Positions 34,053 through 41,600 of a stretch of 56,631 nucleotides of DNA are shown piece by piece. The notes beneath the pieces are model-generated. The model made no database searches. It saw only the letters and a program-made list of their open reading frames with translations, and was not told the origin of the DNA. How positions within the stretch are numbered: the first letter of the stretch is position 1; every line of letters begins with the position of its first letter. Made by a program: the position numbers and the translations under genes. The stretch comes from Verrucomicrobiota bacterium. GTDB taxonomy: Bacteria; Verrucomicrobiota; Verrucomicrobiia; Opitutales; Opitutaceae. The DNA is taken from assembly GCA_018239845.1 (NCBI GenBank), contig JAFEGO010000118.1, positions 1-56,631 on the forward strand. Direction: 5' to 3'.

Positions 34053-34943
34053 TTACTCCGAAGCTCCGATAACAGACCTGAGTTCTTCCACCGTGAACAT
34101 GCCGCCACCGGACTTCGCATGAACGATGCGATGGCAATTAGGACAAAATGGAGTCAAGTGTTTGATCGCCTCCTCGAACGTCAGCGCCTTCCCTTCTTCG
34201 GGATAAGTGCTAATGCCAACCCCATGGTGAATTTCAACGATAGGTCCGGATAGCTTCAGCACAGTCGGCGGAGCCCAAGCACAGATAGTGCAGCGTAAGC
34301 GTCCATCTTTGGAGTGCTCAATGAAGTAACTCCGCGCGAGATTACGGAGCCGCTGAGAGCGATCACGCATTTGAGTGGGGGCCTTTTCCAAGGCACCTTC
34401 GTTAAATGTGCCGGCTGCGAGGATTTCGGCAGGAGTAAAGGTTTCGTGAGCAATCGGCCATGCTCCGCGTCGCAAGAGGCAGTTACCGTCGTCTTCGTAT
34501 GCAGCAACGTGCCAAGATTCGATATCTAGCATACGCCGTTCAACACGCGACCGGGTTTCATCATCGGCATCGCTACGTCTAGATCCGTCGACGACAATCA
34601 CCCTAATTGGCCATCGCTTGTTCTTCGACAGTTGAATGGCGTGATCCATAGCAGCCGCTCGCTTCCGCTGATTGGATTTCCATTTTCTCGGCGATGCCGC
34701 GATCTCGCGATAATTCAGACGCTGAACGACGCTCTCGCCATCAGGCTTCATTTCCACAAACCAAAGACAGATCACTACTCGATCCACTCCCTCAAAGGAC
34801 CAGTTATAGCAGTACTTGGGGTTGGAGGCCGGGATCGGCCGCGAATAATTTGACCAGTCGCTTGTGTCTACCCCCGCCACCGTCACGAGATCGTAGACCA
34901 ACTGCTTCGAAGTAGGCTTTAAAAAATCTAAGTTCACTGCCAT
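34053..34943 (-). CDS. HNH endonuclease with N-terminal recognition-type domain
   Basis: 296 residues. The C-terminal ~90 residues are an HNH nuclease with structural zinc: CTICAW, IVEIHHGVGIS (metal-binding His pair), HLTPFCPNCHRIVHAK (second CxxC, then catalytic Asn and His). The N-terminal ~190 residues (NLDFLKPTSKQLVYDLVTVAGVDTSDW, VICLWFVEMKPDGESVVQR, RVIVVDGSRR) resemble the head of stand-alone McrA-like restriction proteins, so cleavage of modified or foreign DNA is plausible. Composition is more AT-rich than flanking core genes. It diverges from the DUF262-HEPN pair across a 264-base gap. Confidence 0.8.
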   Translation of the reverse strand: MAVNLDFLKPTSKQLVYDLVTVAGVDTSDWSNYSRPIPASNPKYCYNWSFEGVDRVVICLWFVEMKPDGESVVQRLNYREIAASPRKWKSNQRKRAAAMDHAIQLSKNKRWPIRVIVVDGSRRSDADDETRSRVERRMLDIESWHVAAYEDDGNCLLRRGAWPIAHETFTPAEILAAGTFNEGALEKAPTQMRDRSQRLRNLARSYFIEHSKDGRLRCTICAWAPPTVLKLSGPIVEIHHGVGISTYPEEGKALTFEEAIKHLTPFCPNCHRIVHAKSGGGMFTVEELRSVIGASE

Positions 34944-35207
34944 GCAAAGAAAAATGTCAGGCTGCGGATCGTGATATCAAGATATCAATTAGGCCTGAGA
35001 GTACGTGGCTTGAAAATATCAATACTCGCAGCTCCACCTCTTGCAAAAGCCCTTTCAGACTGATGCACTGCCGGCGCAATCCGACGACGTCGCATACACC
35101 ATAACCGCTGTTGCCTCGCGAAACATGAATCCGTAAACGAAATGCGAGCCTCTTGGTCAACATTCTAGGTCGACAAACCAAGGTCAAAGGTCTCGCAATT
35201 TAAAAAT
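34944..35207. other. divergent control region between the HNH gene and the DUF262 gene
   Basis: AT-rich, no gene. It contains the left direct repeat and a nested hairpin (34957-34998), and must carry both divergent promoters. Confidence 0.5.
34956..34998. repeat. left copy of 25-bp direct repeat, with nested hairpin
   Basis: 34956-34980 reads GTCAGGCTGCGGAT, two bases, TGATATCAA; it matches 36847-36871 at 23 of 25 positions. TGATATC/GATATCA (34972-34978, 34981-34987) nests inside TCAGGC/GCCTGA, so the RNA or single strand could fold into a hairpin. Confidence 0.8.
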
Positions 35208-36338
35208 ATGAAAACGCCCATGGATATCATCCAGCATATCAAAGAAGAGGAGGATGACTTTTACTCCGACGATGATTTGTTCTCAATTTCCTCTTGGGGA
35301 GCCGATCTCTCGTTTCGCGAGTTGATCGACCGGTATAATGAAGGTGGCTTGGTTAAGCCTGAACTTCAGCGAAAGTATGTTTGGGACAAATCGGAGGCGT
35401 CACGGTTTATAGACTCATTGCTACTCGGTTTACCTGTGCCGAGCATCTTTCTCGCAAAGACCAAAGATGAGAAAATGCTGATCGTCGACGGGTATCAAAG
35501 GATAATGACCGTCTACGATTTTGTGAGAGGAATCTTCAGCAGCGACGAGAAAGTATTCCGTCTGACACGGTCTGACAAAATCAATGCGCGCTGGCGGGGA
35601 AAGGCATTTACCGAACTCAGCGAGACTGAACAGCGGAAAATCCGGAATACGACAATCCACGCGATTATTTTCGTACAGGAGCAGCCTGCGGGCACGAATA
35701 CGAGCCTGTTCCAAGTATTCGAGCGTATCAATACCTCGGGGAGCACCCTGCTTCCACAGGAGATTCGCAATTGTGTGAGCCAAGGAAAATTCAATAACCT
35801 GCTCTTTGACCTGAACAAGCTCCCTGAGTGGAGGGACTTGTTCGGTTTGCAGACGGAGGATATTCGGATGCGCGACTTGGAGTTCATTCTACGTTTCTTC
35901 GCGCTAAGTTCAGAGAGCTTTCGACAAGAAACGAAGGAGGGCATTTCACTGAAACGCTTTCTCAATGTATACATGAATGAAAATCGTGATCCAGAACAGG
36001 CATCATTGGACGCGTTTCGAGCACGATTCTCAGCGGCCATTAAATTCCTACACGCGAACTTTGGGCCGGTGGCATTTCAGAACATTTCTTCCACTCATCC
36101 GGACCGCTTGGTCGCGAAATTTAATCCGACGGTATTCGACTCTCTGATGATTGCGACGGACTTTGCCCTCGCTCAAAATGCCGGTCATTTACCGCCAAAT
36201 CCGGAAGACAAGCGACGTGAGTTGCTGGCTGATCCGGAATACCGCTTGGCCATCAGCAAGGAGACAATGCGGACTGCTTCGATTCGTACCCGCATCCGGA
36301 AAGCCGCAAAAACTTTATTCAATCTCGATTACGCATGA
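35208..36338 (+). CDS. DUF262-domain protein (ParB/GmrS-like NTPase fold)
   Basis: 376 residues, soluble. The N-terminal ~200 residues are DUF262: SFRELIDRYNEGGLVKPELQRKYVWDKSEASRFIDSLLLGLPVPSIFL, then IVDGYQRIMTVYDFVRG. The family core motif is usually DGQQR; here it is Asp94-Gly-Tyr-Gln-Arg98. FERINTSGSTLLPQEIRN is the second conserved block. The C-terminal half is helical, with no DUF1524 His-Me nuclease, so it is not a full GmrSD/BrxU/SspE-type enzyme. It overlaps the HEPN gene by ATGA. DUF262 proteins use nucleotides to control restriction or toxin activity, so it may sense and license the HEPN partner (inference). Confidence 0.85.
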   Translation: MKTPMDIIQHIKEEEDDFYSDDDLFSISSWGADLSFRELIDRYNEGGLVKPELQRKYVWDKSEASRFIDSLLLGLPVPSIFLAKTKDEKMLIVDGYQRIMTVYDFVRGIFSSDEKVFRLTRSDKINARWRGKAFTELSETEQRKIRNTTIHAIIFVQEQPAGTNTSLFQVFERINTSGSTLLPQEIRNCVSQGKFNNLLFDLNKLPEWRDLFGLQTEDIRMRDLEFILRFFALSSESFRQETKEGISLKRFLNVYMNENRDPEQASLDAFRARFSAAIKFLHANFGPVAFQNISSTHPDRLVAKFNPTVFDSLMIATDFALAQNAGHLPPNPEDKRRELLADPEYRLAISKETMRTASIRTRIRKAAKTLFNLDYA

Positions 36339-36826
36339 ACAATGCGGAAGTTCAGAACCTTCTGGACGGGTGCGCCACCGAGCTGACTCAGGTCAAAGCC
36401 CTGATCGATGGTCTTGGTATGGGCAGCAATATTAATCCATACTTGACGAAATATGCATTGATTCGGGCGTGCGGCACAATCGAGCAAGCGTTCAAAACTA
36501 TCGTTGCCGATTTCTGCTCCAAACGGTGCAAGAAGCAGGTAAAGAGATTCCTTGAGCTGCGAGTGCGTGATTCCTCGATGAATCCTTCCTATCAAAATAT
36601 GGTCAAGCTATTGAAGGATTTTGATCAATGTTGGGCAGACAATTTTAAGGCGAGCATCGACGCGTCCGCAGATAAGGCTGCGTGGATGTTATCGCTTCAG
36701 TCCTTGGTGGATGCGAGGAATGATTTTTCGCATGGTGGGAATCCATCGACCACGATTGGCGATGTATTGATTTACTTTGCACACAGTCGGGCGATGGTCG
36801 AGATAATGGACGCGACCGTGGTTTGA
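36335..36826 (+). CDS. HEPN-family putative ribonuclease (MAE_28990/MAE_18760-like)
   Basis: 163 residues, all-helical, no signal peptide. The HEPN catalytic motif Rx4-6H is present as Arg128-Asn-Asp-Phe-Ser-His133 in VDARNDFSHGG. An upstream helix pair (NPYLTKYALIRACGTIEQAFKTIVADF) is typical of the RiboL-PSP-HEPN group. Such proteins are metal-independent RNases in toxin-antitoxin and abortive-infection systems. The start codon overlaps the DUF262 stop (ATGA, 36335-36338), giving coupled translation. From published HEPN genome surveys I recall DUF262 neighbours for this group, but no biochemical description. RNase activity and DUF262 control are inferred. Confidence 0.82.
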   Translation: MNNAEVQNLLDGCATELTQVKALIDGLGMGSNINPYLTKYALIRACGTIEQAFKTIVADFCSKRCKKQVKRFLELRVRDSSMNPSYQNMVKLLKDFDQCWADNFKASIDASADKAAWMLSLQSLVDARNDFSHGGNPSTTIGDVLIYFAHSRAMVEIMDATVV

Positions 36827-36846
36827 AAAGTGGAGTCGGAAAAAGG

Positions 36847-36871
36847 GTCAGGCTGCGGATATTGATATCAA
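36847..36871. repeat. right copy of 25-bp direct repeat
   Basis: GTCAGGCTGCGGAT, AT, TGATATCAA; direct orientation relative to 34956-34980. It starts 20 bases after the HEPN stop. Confidence 0.8.
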
Positions 36872-36971
36872 ACCCTCACGTGCCCCAGCTAGAGCCTCGC
36901 CGAGCAAGGCGAAGACATCCGGTTGAGGTTGTCCTGATTTGACGGACACGGCGTGGGGCAAAAAAAGGGGC

Positions 36972-36992
36972 GGCTGCGGATATTGATGTTGA
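36972..36992. repeat. partial third copy of the same repeat
   Basis: GGCTGCGGATATTGAT is shared exactly with the 36847 copy, and both are preceded by a poly-A/G tract (AAAAAGGG type). Confidence 0.7.
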
Positions 36993-37066
36993 CTGGGATA
37001 CATAGGAACACCGTCAGGTCTTGATACTTGACTGAAAAGGCTGGCGTGCGGTCAAAATCACCTCAC

Positions 37067-37933
37067 ATGAGCTACGACCTGTATCTCGACCGCTCCGCTC
37101 CTGTGACATCGGGTGAGTTCGGCGCGTATTTTTCCCAGCGGCCAAACTTTAGGAATGAGAATGGCCAGGCGGTTTACGAAAACAAAGACACTGGAGTCTA
37201 TTTTATCTTCACCCTCGCCACGGAAGGCGACGACGAGCCAACTCACAAGGTCAGCTTCAATCTGAACTTTTTCCGTCCGCACTTCTTCGCCCGCGAGGCG
37301 GCTTCGGAGTTGGCGGCAGTCATCGCCGCATTCGGCTTTGCCGTCCACGATCCCCAGAATGACGGTATGGGAGACGTTCCGTTCAGCGAAGAAGGCTTTC
37401 AGCGCGGCTGGGATCACGGAAATGCGTTTGGATATCGGGCTATGCTGCGGTCCAAGACGCCACCGCCTGTGATTCATTCACGGCCTACTGCCGAGCTGGA
37501 TGCAGTCTGGCGGTGGAACTGGCGGAAAGCGGCAACCCAAGACGAATTGGGCGACGAGATATTCGTCCCGCGCATCTTTTGGGTCGTCGGTGACGGGAAA
37601 CTTTCGTCAGCCGCAGTATGGCCCGATGGCATTCCTGAACTGGTTCCCTCGGTCGATCTCTATTTCATCGGTCGCGACAAGTTGGCGCCACGACGGCTCT
37701 TTCGCCGCGAGCAAGACACCTGCATCGTACCGCGCTCCGCGCTGGAGCAAGCTCTCGGTCCGATGACAGCAGACCGTCACCCCCTCCCCTCACGTCTGTT
37801 CAAAGGCACCAATGAGTTGAAGGACGTCCGTCGTTTTGTGACAGGCCTCCGGCGGAACGCGGTGAACACCACCGTCGTTTCCATGGATCAAGTATTGAAC
37901 CAAGAGCTAGTCGATCAGGCACGTTCGCCCTGA
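37067..37933 (+). CDS. hypothetical protein in the accessory region
   Basis: 288 residues from ATG 37067 (MSYDLYLDRSAPVTSGEFGAYF); an upstream in-frame start is less natural. Soluble, mixed alpha/beta. The opening, with GVYFIFTLATEGDDEPTHKVSFNLNFFRPHFFAREA, recalls small immunity- or phage-type proteins that start MSYDLYF, but I cannot name a family. The rest contains DEIFVPRIFWVVGDGKLSSAAVWPDG and a C-terminal KDVRRFVTGLRRNAVNTTVV. GC content is intermediate between island and core. It stands alone in the sense direction after the DUF262-HEPN module. Function unknown. Confidence 0.65.
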   Translation: MSYDLYLDRSAPVTSGEFGAYFSQRPNFRNENGQAVYENKDTGVYFIFTLATEGDDEPTHKVSFNLNFFRPHFFAREAASELAAVIAAFGFAVHDPQNDGMGDVPFSEEGFQRGWDHGNAFGYRAMLRSKTPPPVIHSRPTAELDAVWRWNWRKAATQDELGDEIFVPRIFWVVGDGKLSSAAVWPDGIPELVPSVDLYFIGRDKLAPRRLFRREQDTCIVPRSALEQALGPMTADRHPLPSRLFKGTNELKDVRRFVTGLRRNAVNTTVVSMDQVLNQELVDQARSP

Positions 37934-38413
37934 AAAGCCCGTATCCGGCGAGCTGGAATGGACGGTCAATTCATGGGTTTGACCTAGATGCGCCCCACCC
38001 ATCCGTGATCATCCGTGTAATCCGTGGTTAAAACGGATCGAAACAGCCCGCCCAAAATCCGCCACGACCCGAGATCACTCGACACGAATCGACGTCACTC
38101 GACACCGCTCGACATCAGCGGAGTTTCCCGGCGCGGCGCGCTCCGGTACCATCGGCCCGCCCCATCCGTGCCATCGGTGTGATCTGTGGCCAAAAACCGA
38201 CACGCACTCGCACTCGCTCGCACTTGCTCGCACCAAATGACAAACGCTCGCACTCAGCGCCCCTTCCCCCGCGCGACGCGATCAGGTATCATCGGCCCAC
38301 CCGATCCGGGTTATCCGTGCCATCCGTGGTTAAAATAGGCTCGGAGCGATCGAGCTTCCCCAGGGCCGCGCCTTACACCCTGCACCTTAAACCTTAAAAT
38401 TTACCCCTCGACC
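37934..38413. other. gap filled with composite simple-word repeats
   Basis: 480 bases with no credible gene. Three diverged units each have ATCCGTG words running into GTGGTTAAAA (38001-38033, 38163-38196, 38303-38335). The intervals are filled with CACTCGACA words (about 38065-38116) or GCACTCGC words (about 38200-38258), and by a duplicated GGTAYCATCGGCCC block (38145, 38285). Confidence 0.7.
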
Positions 38414-38980
38414 ATGAAGCTACCCAGGAATTTTACCCGCACCTACAGCCACAGCTTTGCCGCGCGGCTGACCGAGGCGCAGCTCGAACAGCTCTTCAAC
38501 GCCATGTCCAACGGCATCAAATACGCGGATGCGGCCACGATGGCCCGCGGTTGGATGAAGGCCAACGCCGAGGCCATGCCACCCGGCACCCCCGCCGGCC
38601 GCATGCCCGCCATCCCGGGCGGCTCGGCGGTGGGCAAATGGTTCAAGAACCAGCAGGCCGCCCGGCGCTACCTGCGCAAGCGGGACGCCGCCCGGGCGCG
38701 GGCCGCGTGCACCACCGAGACCCGGCACGCCCTTGAGCAAGCCCGGGCTGCCGCCTTGCTGGAAGGCCTCAAGCCCACCGAGATCGCCGCCTTTGAGCGC
38801 ACCGAGCTCGCCCGCGAAAAGCTCGCCCTGGAGCGCGAAAAATTCGCCAGCCAGGCCCTGCTCAAACAGGCCCAGTCCCTCCTCGACCGTGCGAAGGCCG
38901 GGGAAAAAGGCCCCACCCTCAAGCGCATGATCGACCTAGCCCTCGAGGAAATCGAAAAGATGCAGCGCGGCGAAGCGTGA
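38414..38980 (+). CDS. hypothetical helical protein
   Basis: 188 residues, very basic N-terminus MKLPRNFTRTYSHSFAARLTEAQLEQLFNAMSNG, then an Ala/Arg-rich body. A long predicted coiled coil (about 100-185; repeated K/E/R/A/L with ELAREKLALEREKFASQALLKQAQ) ends in LALEEIEKMQRGEA. The first 60 residues could be a small helical DNA-binding or phage-packaging-type domain, but no family is recognised. It is high-GC like the core genome and is surrounded by repeats on both sides. Function unknown. Confidence 0.55.
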   Translation: MKLPRNFTRTYSHSFAARLTEAQLEQLFNAMSNGIKYADAATMARGWMKANAEAMPPGTPAGRMPAIPGGSAVGKWFKNQQAARRYLRKRDAARARAACTTETRHALEQARAAALLEGLKPTEIAAFERTELAREKLALEREKFASQALLKQAQSLLDRAKAGEKGPTLKRMIDLALEEIEKMQRGEA

Positions 38981-39290
38981 GCCCTTTCGACAGAATGAAC
39001 CGAATGACCGGAATGCAGATCCGGATCGGCCACACGGAAAAGATAGAGGCGTAGGGATTGAGTGTAGGTTGGGCTTTATGCCCAACACTCCGAGGGTGGG
39101 CGTAAAGCCCACCCCCACAGCAAACCCCCAGCTAACCCGGAACCCGAAACCCAGAACCCGGAACCAAGAATCCAGCCCGCTTACCGCTTAAAGCTTATCG
39201 CTTAGAGCCTATAGCTTAGAGCTGACCGCTGACTCATCCTGCGCTTGCACCCCGGGGCTTTTGGGGAATCAGTTAGGTCCCCTCTCCCCC
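38981..39290. other. intergenic gap with one paired REP
   Basis: 310 bases with no gene. Contains the BIME-like pair at 39064-39118 and a degenerate GCTTA/AGCTTA-rich tract (about 39180-39225). Confidence 0.6.
39064..39118. repeat. paired REP-like hairpins (BIME-like)
   Basis: GTAG head with GTTGGGC / GCCCAAC, loop TTTAT; then an inverted partner with stem GGGTGGGC / GCCCACCC and loop GTAAA. Confidence 0.8.
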
Positions 39291-40370
39291 ATGCCTTCTG
39301 CCCCTGCTTCCGCCCCGGTCCCTTCGGCTGCGCCTGCCCGCACTTACGAGCGCTACAAGGTCTCCATCGACCAGTATCGCGCGTACCGTAAAAATGGTTA
39401 CGTGGTCATCCCCGGGCTCATCCCGCCCGAGGATATCAAGGAGCTGATCGACCACACCGAGGACCTCATGCAGGGGCGGTTGCAGCTGCAACAGGCCGAT
39501 GTCCCCGAGGCCGAACGCCTGCCCGTGCCGCCCGCGCATCTCTCGCCGTTGGAGAAGGCCCAGTTTGTCGCGCGCATCCACATGCTGCACCGGCGCATCC
39601 CGCTCCATGAACGCTACCTGCTGCACCCGCGCGTGCTCGATGTACTGGAGACGCTGATCGGGCCCGACGTCCTTGCGTTGCAGACGATGCTTTTCCTAAA
39701 ACCGCCGGGCTCGGCCGGTCAGGGCTGGCATCAGGACACCTATTACATCCCGACGCATCCCGACACCCTCGCCGGCGCGTGGATCGCCATCGACCGTTGC
39801 GACGAGTACAATGGCGGCATGTGGATGGCCAACGGCAGCCACATCGAGCCGGTCTTCCCGCCCAAGAGCGAGCCCTACGCCTATGGCGACCGCCATCTGC
39901 CCGGCGTGCCGCAGGTCGCGGGCGTCAGCGACACCGACGACTCGCGCAATGAGCTCACGCCCATCGCCGACCGCTACCCGCAGCTCATCGTCGCGGCCAA
40001 TCCCGGCGATGTCGTGTTCTTCCACGGCCATGTGCTGCACCGCAGCAAGCAGAACGTGACCACCGACCGTTTCCGCCGCTCCTTCGTCGGCCACTACTGC
40101 AACGCCCGCTCCTTCACCCAGTGGGGCGCCGGCTGGGAGGGCAACGAACGCAACCAGAAATTCGATCCCGACACGCTCATGAGCAACGCCTCGCACATCC
40201 TCGCGCGCGGCGACACCCACCTGCCCCACGCCCTGCCCCGCTTCGGCACGCCCTGCGCGGCGACCGAGGACCCCGTGCAGCGCCGTAAAAACCACCGCTA
40301 CATCCACACCGTGATGGGCAACCCCGGCAGCGGCGACATGGAGAAGCGCGCCGCCGTGCCGGAGAAGTGA
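39291..40370 (+). CDS. phytanoyl-CoA dioxygenase (PhyH) family protein
   Basis: 359 residues from ATG 39291 (MPSAPASAPVPSAAP). A non-haem Fe(II)/2-oxoglutarate oxygenase: iron ligands His147 and Asp149 in GWHQDTYY and distal His250 in VLHRSKQN, with Arg260 or a neighbouring Arg to bind 2-oxoglutarate. EYNGGMWMANGSHIEP and NPGDVVFFHGHVLHR are family-typical. An Ala/Pro-rich leader of ~16 residues precedes the fold; cytoplasmic. The next gene is a Gfo/Idh/MocA dehydrogenase, a combination common in sugar or inositol-like catabolic loci of Verrucomicrobiota and Planctomycetota. Substrate unknown. Confidence 0.88.
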   Translation: MPSAPASAPVPSAAPARTYERYKVSIDQYRAYRKNGYVVIPGLIPPEDIKELIDHTEDLMQGRLQLQQADVPEAERLPVPPAHLSPLEKAQFVARIHMLHRRIPLHERYLLHPRVLDVLETLIGPDVLALQTMLFLKPPGSAGQGWHQDTYYIPTHPDTLAGAWIAIDRCDEYNGGMWMANGSHIEPVFPPKSEPYAYGDRHLPGVPQVAGVSDTDDSRNELTPIADRYPQLIVAANPGDVVFFHGHVLHRSKQNVTTDRFRRSFVGHYCNARSFTQWGAGWEGNERNQKFDPDTLMSNASHILARGDTHLPHALPRFGTPCAATEDPVQRRKNHRYIHTVMGNPGSGDMEKRAAVPEK

Positions 40371-40375
40371 GCGAG

Positions 40376-40440
40376 GTAGAGCGCGTTGAGCGTAACGCGC
40401 TTGAGCGACGAATAACGCGTTGAGGTCAACGCGTTCCACC
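40376..40440. repeat. paired REP-like hairpins between PhyH and Gfo/Idh genes
   Basis: GTAG head with AGCGCGTT / AACGCGCT, then an inverted unit (minus strand GGTGG head, AACGCGTTG / CAACGCGTT, loop ACCT). Ends 15 bases before the next start codon. Confidence 0.75.
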
Positions 40441-40455
40441 TGTCACCTTTTACCC

Positions 40456-41493
40456 ATGTCTTCTCCCGTGGGCTTCGCCATCATCGGCACCGGCACCATC
40501 GCGCAGCTCCACGCCCGCGCCCTCGCGGCCACGCCGGGCACCGTGCTCCGCGCCGTGCACAGCCGCTCGCTGGAGCGCGCCCGGGCCTTTGCCGCGGAGT
40601 TCGCTTGCGAGGCCCACGACGATCTCGCCGCGCTCCTGGCCCGGCCCGATATCGCCGCCGTGCTCATCGCCACGCCGAGCGGTGCGCATGGCGAGGCCAC
40701 CCTCGCCGCCCTCCGCGCCGGCAAGCACGTGCTCTGCGAGAAGCCCCTGGAGATCACCACCGCGCGCATCGACGCGATGATCGCCGCGGCCGACACCGCG
40801 CAGCGCCATCTCGCCGCGATTTTCCAAAACCGTTTCTCCCCCGCCGCCCAGCGCCTCAAGCGCGCGGTCGAGACCGGTCGCTTCGGCCGCCTCGCCCTGT
40901 GCAGCGCCTACGTGAAGTGGTGGCGCGATCCGTCGTACTACAGTACGTCCAACTGGAAGGGCACCGCCGCGCTCGACGGCGGCGGCGCGCTCATGAACCA
41001 GGGCATCCACGCCGTCGATCTCCTGCAGTGGCTCGCCGGCGCGCCCCACACCGTCAGCGCCCTCGTGCGCACGCGCAGCCATGCCATCGAGGCCGAGGAC
41101 ACCGTGGCCGCGCACCTCGAATTCCCCAGCGGCGCCGCCGGCGTCATCGAGGCTTCGACCGCGTGTTACCCCGGCACGCCGCTCCGCATCGAAATTTCCG
41201 GCGACCGCGGCACGGCCATCCTCGAGACCGATCGGCTCGTGAAATGGGAGTTCGCCGAAAAACTGCCTGACGACGCGGAGGCCTTGGCGCCGACCATCTC
41301 GCTCGGCAGCGGCGCCTCCGACCCCAAGGCCATCAACCTCGCCGGCCATAAAATCCTCATCGCCGACCTCGCCCGTGCGATCACGACGGGCACCGCCCCC
41401 GCGATCTCCGCCCGCGAGGCCCGCGCCTCCGTCGCGATCATCCAGGCCATCTACGAATCCAGCCGCCAGCGCCGCCCCGTCGCGGTCGGCTGA
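40456..41493 (+). CDS. Gfo/Idh/MocA-family oxidoreductase
   Basis: 345 residues from ATG 40456; the frame extends upstream only into repeat sequence. The N-terminal Rossmann fold binds NAD(P) (FAIIGTGTIAQLHARAL, 7-23). The conserved EKP is at 95-97 (VLCEKPLEI). The C-terminal domain has WKGTAALDGGGALMNQGIHAVDLLQWLAG with the catalytic-type Asp and His. It oxidises or epimerises a sugar-like alcohol. It is in line with the PhyH gene, 85 bases downstream, and may work on the same compound. Confidence 0.93.
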   Translation: MSSPVGFAIIGTGTIAQLHARALAATPGTVLRAVHSRSLERARAFAAEFACEAHDDLAALLARPDIAAVLIATPSGAHGEATLAALRAGKHVLCEKPLEITTARIDAMIAAADTAQRHLAAIFQNRFSPAAQRLKRAVETGRFGRLALCSAYVKWWRDPSYYSTSNWKGTAALDGGGALMNQGIHAVDLLQWLAGAPHTVSALVRTRSHAIEAEDTVAAHLEFPSGAAGVIEASTACYPGTPLRIEISGDRGTAILETDRLVKWEFAEKLPDDAEALAPTISLGSGASDPKAINLAGHKILIADLARAITTGTAPAISAREARASVAIIQAIYESSRQRRPVAVG

Positions 41494-41497
41494 CCGG

Positions 41498-41566
41498 GTA
41501 GGTTGCGCGCTCGCGCGCAACAACGTACCCCAAGTCCACTCTGTTGCGCGCAAGCGCGCAACCTAC
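41498..41566. repeat. paired REP-like hairpins after the Gfo/Idh gene
   Basis: GTAG head, GTTGCGCGC / GCGCGCAAC around TC (41498-41521), then an inverted copy with AA in the loop (41543-41566). The outer ends are GTAG and CTAC. Could also act as a terminator between convergent genes. Confidence 0.85.
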
Positions 41567-41600
41567 TCAATCCCTCCGTTTCCTCCTGTAAAAACTATCC

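Noticed and set aside
33746..36990. Integrase-type genomic island using tRNA-Asn as attachment site
   Set aside because: No integrase gene, and the AT-rich segment lies on the 5' side of the tRNA; no repeat of the tRNA 3' end was seen.
38065..38260. Possible CRISPR array
   Set aside because: Words are only 8-9 bases, irregularly spaced, with no constant-length spacers and no cas genes.
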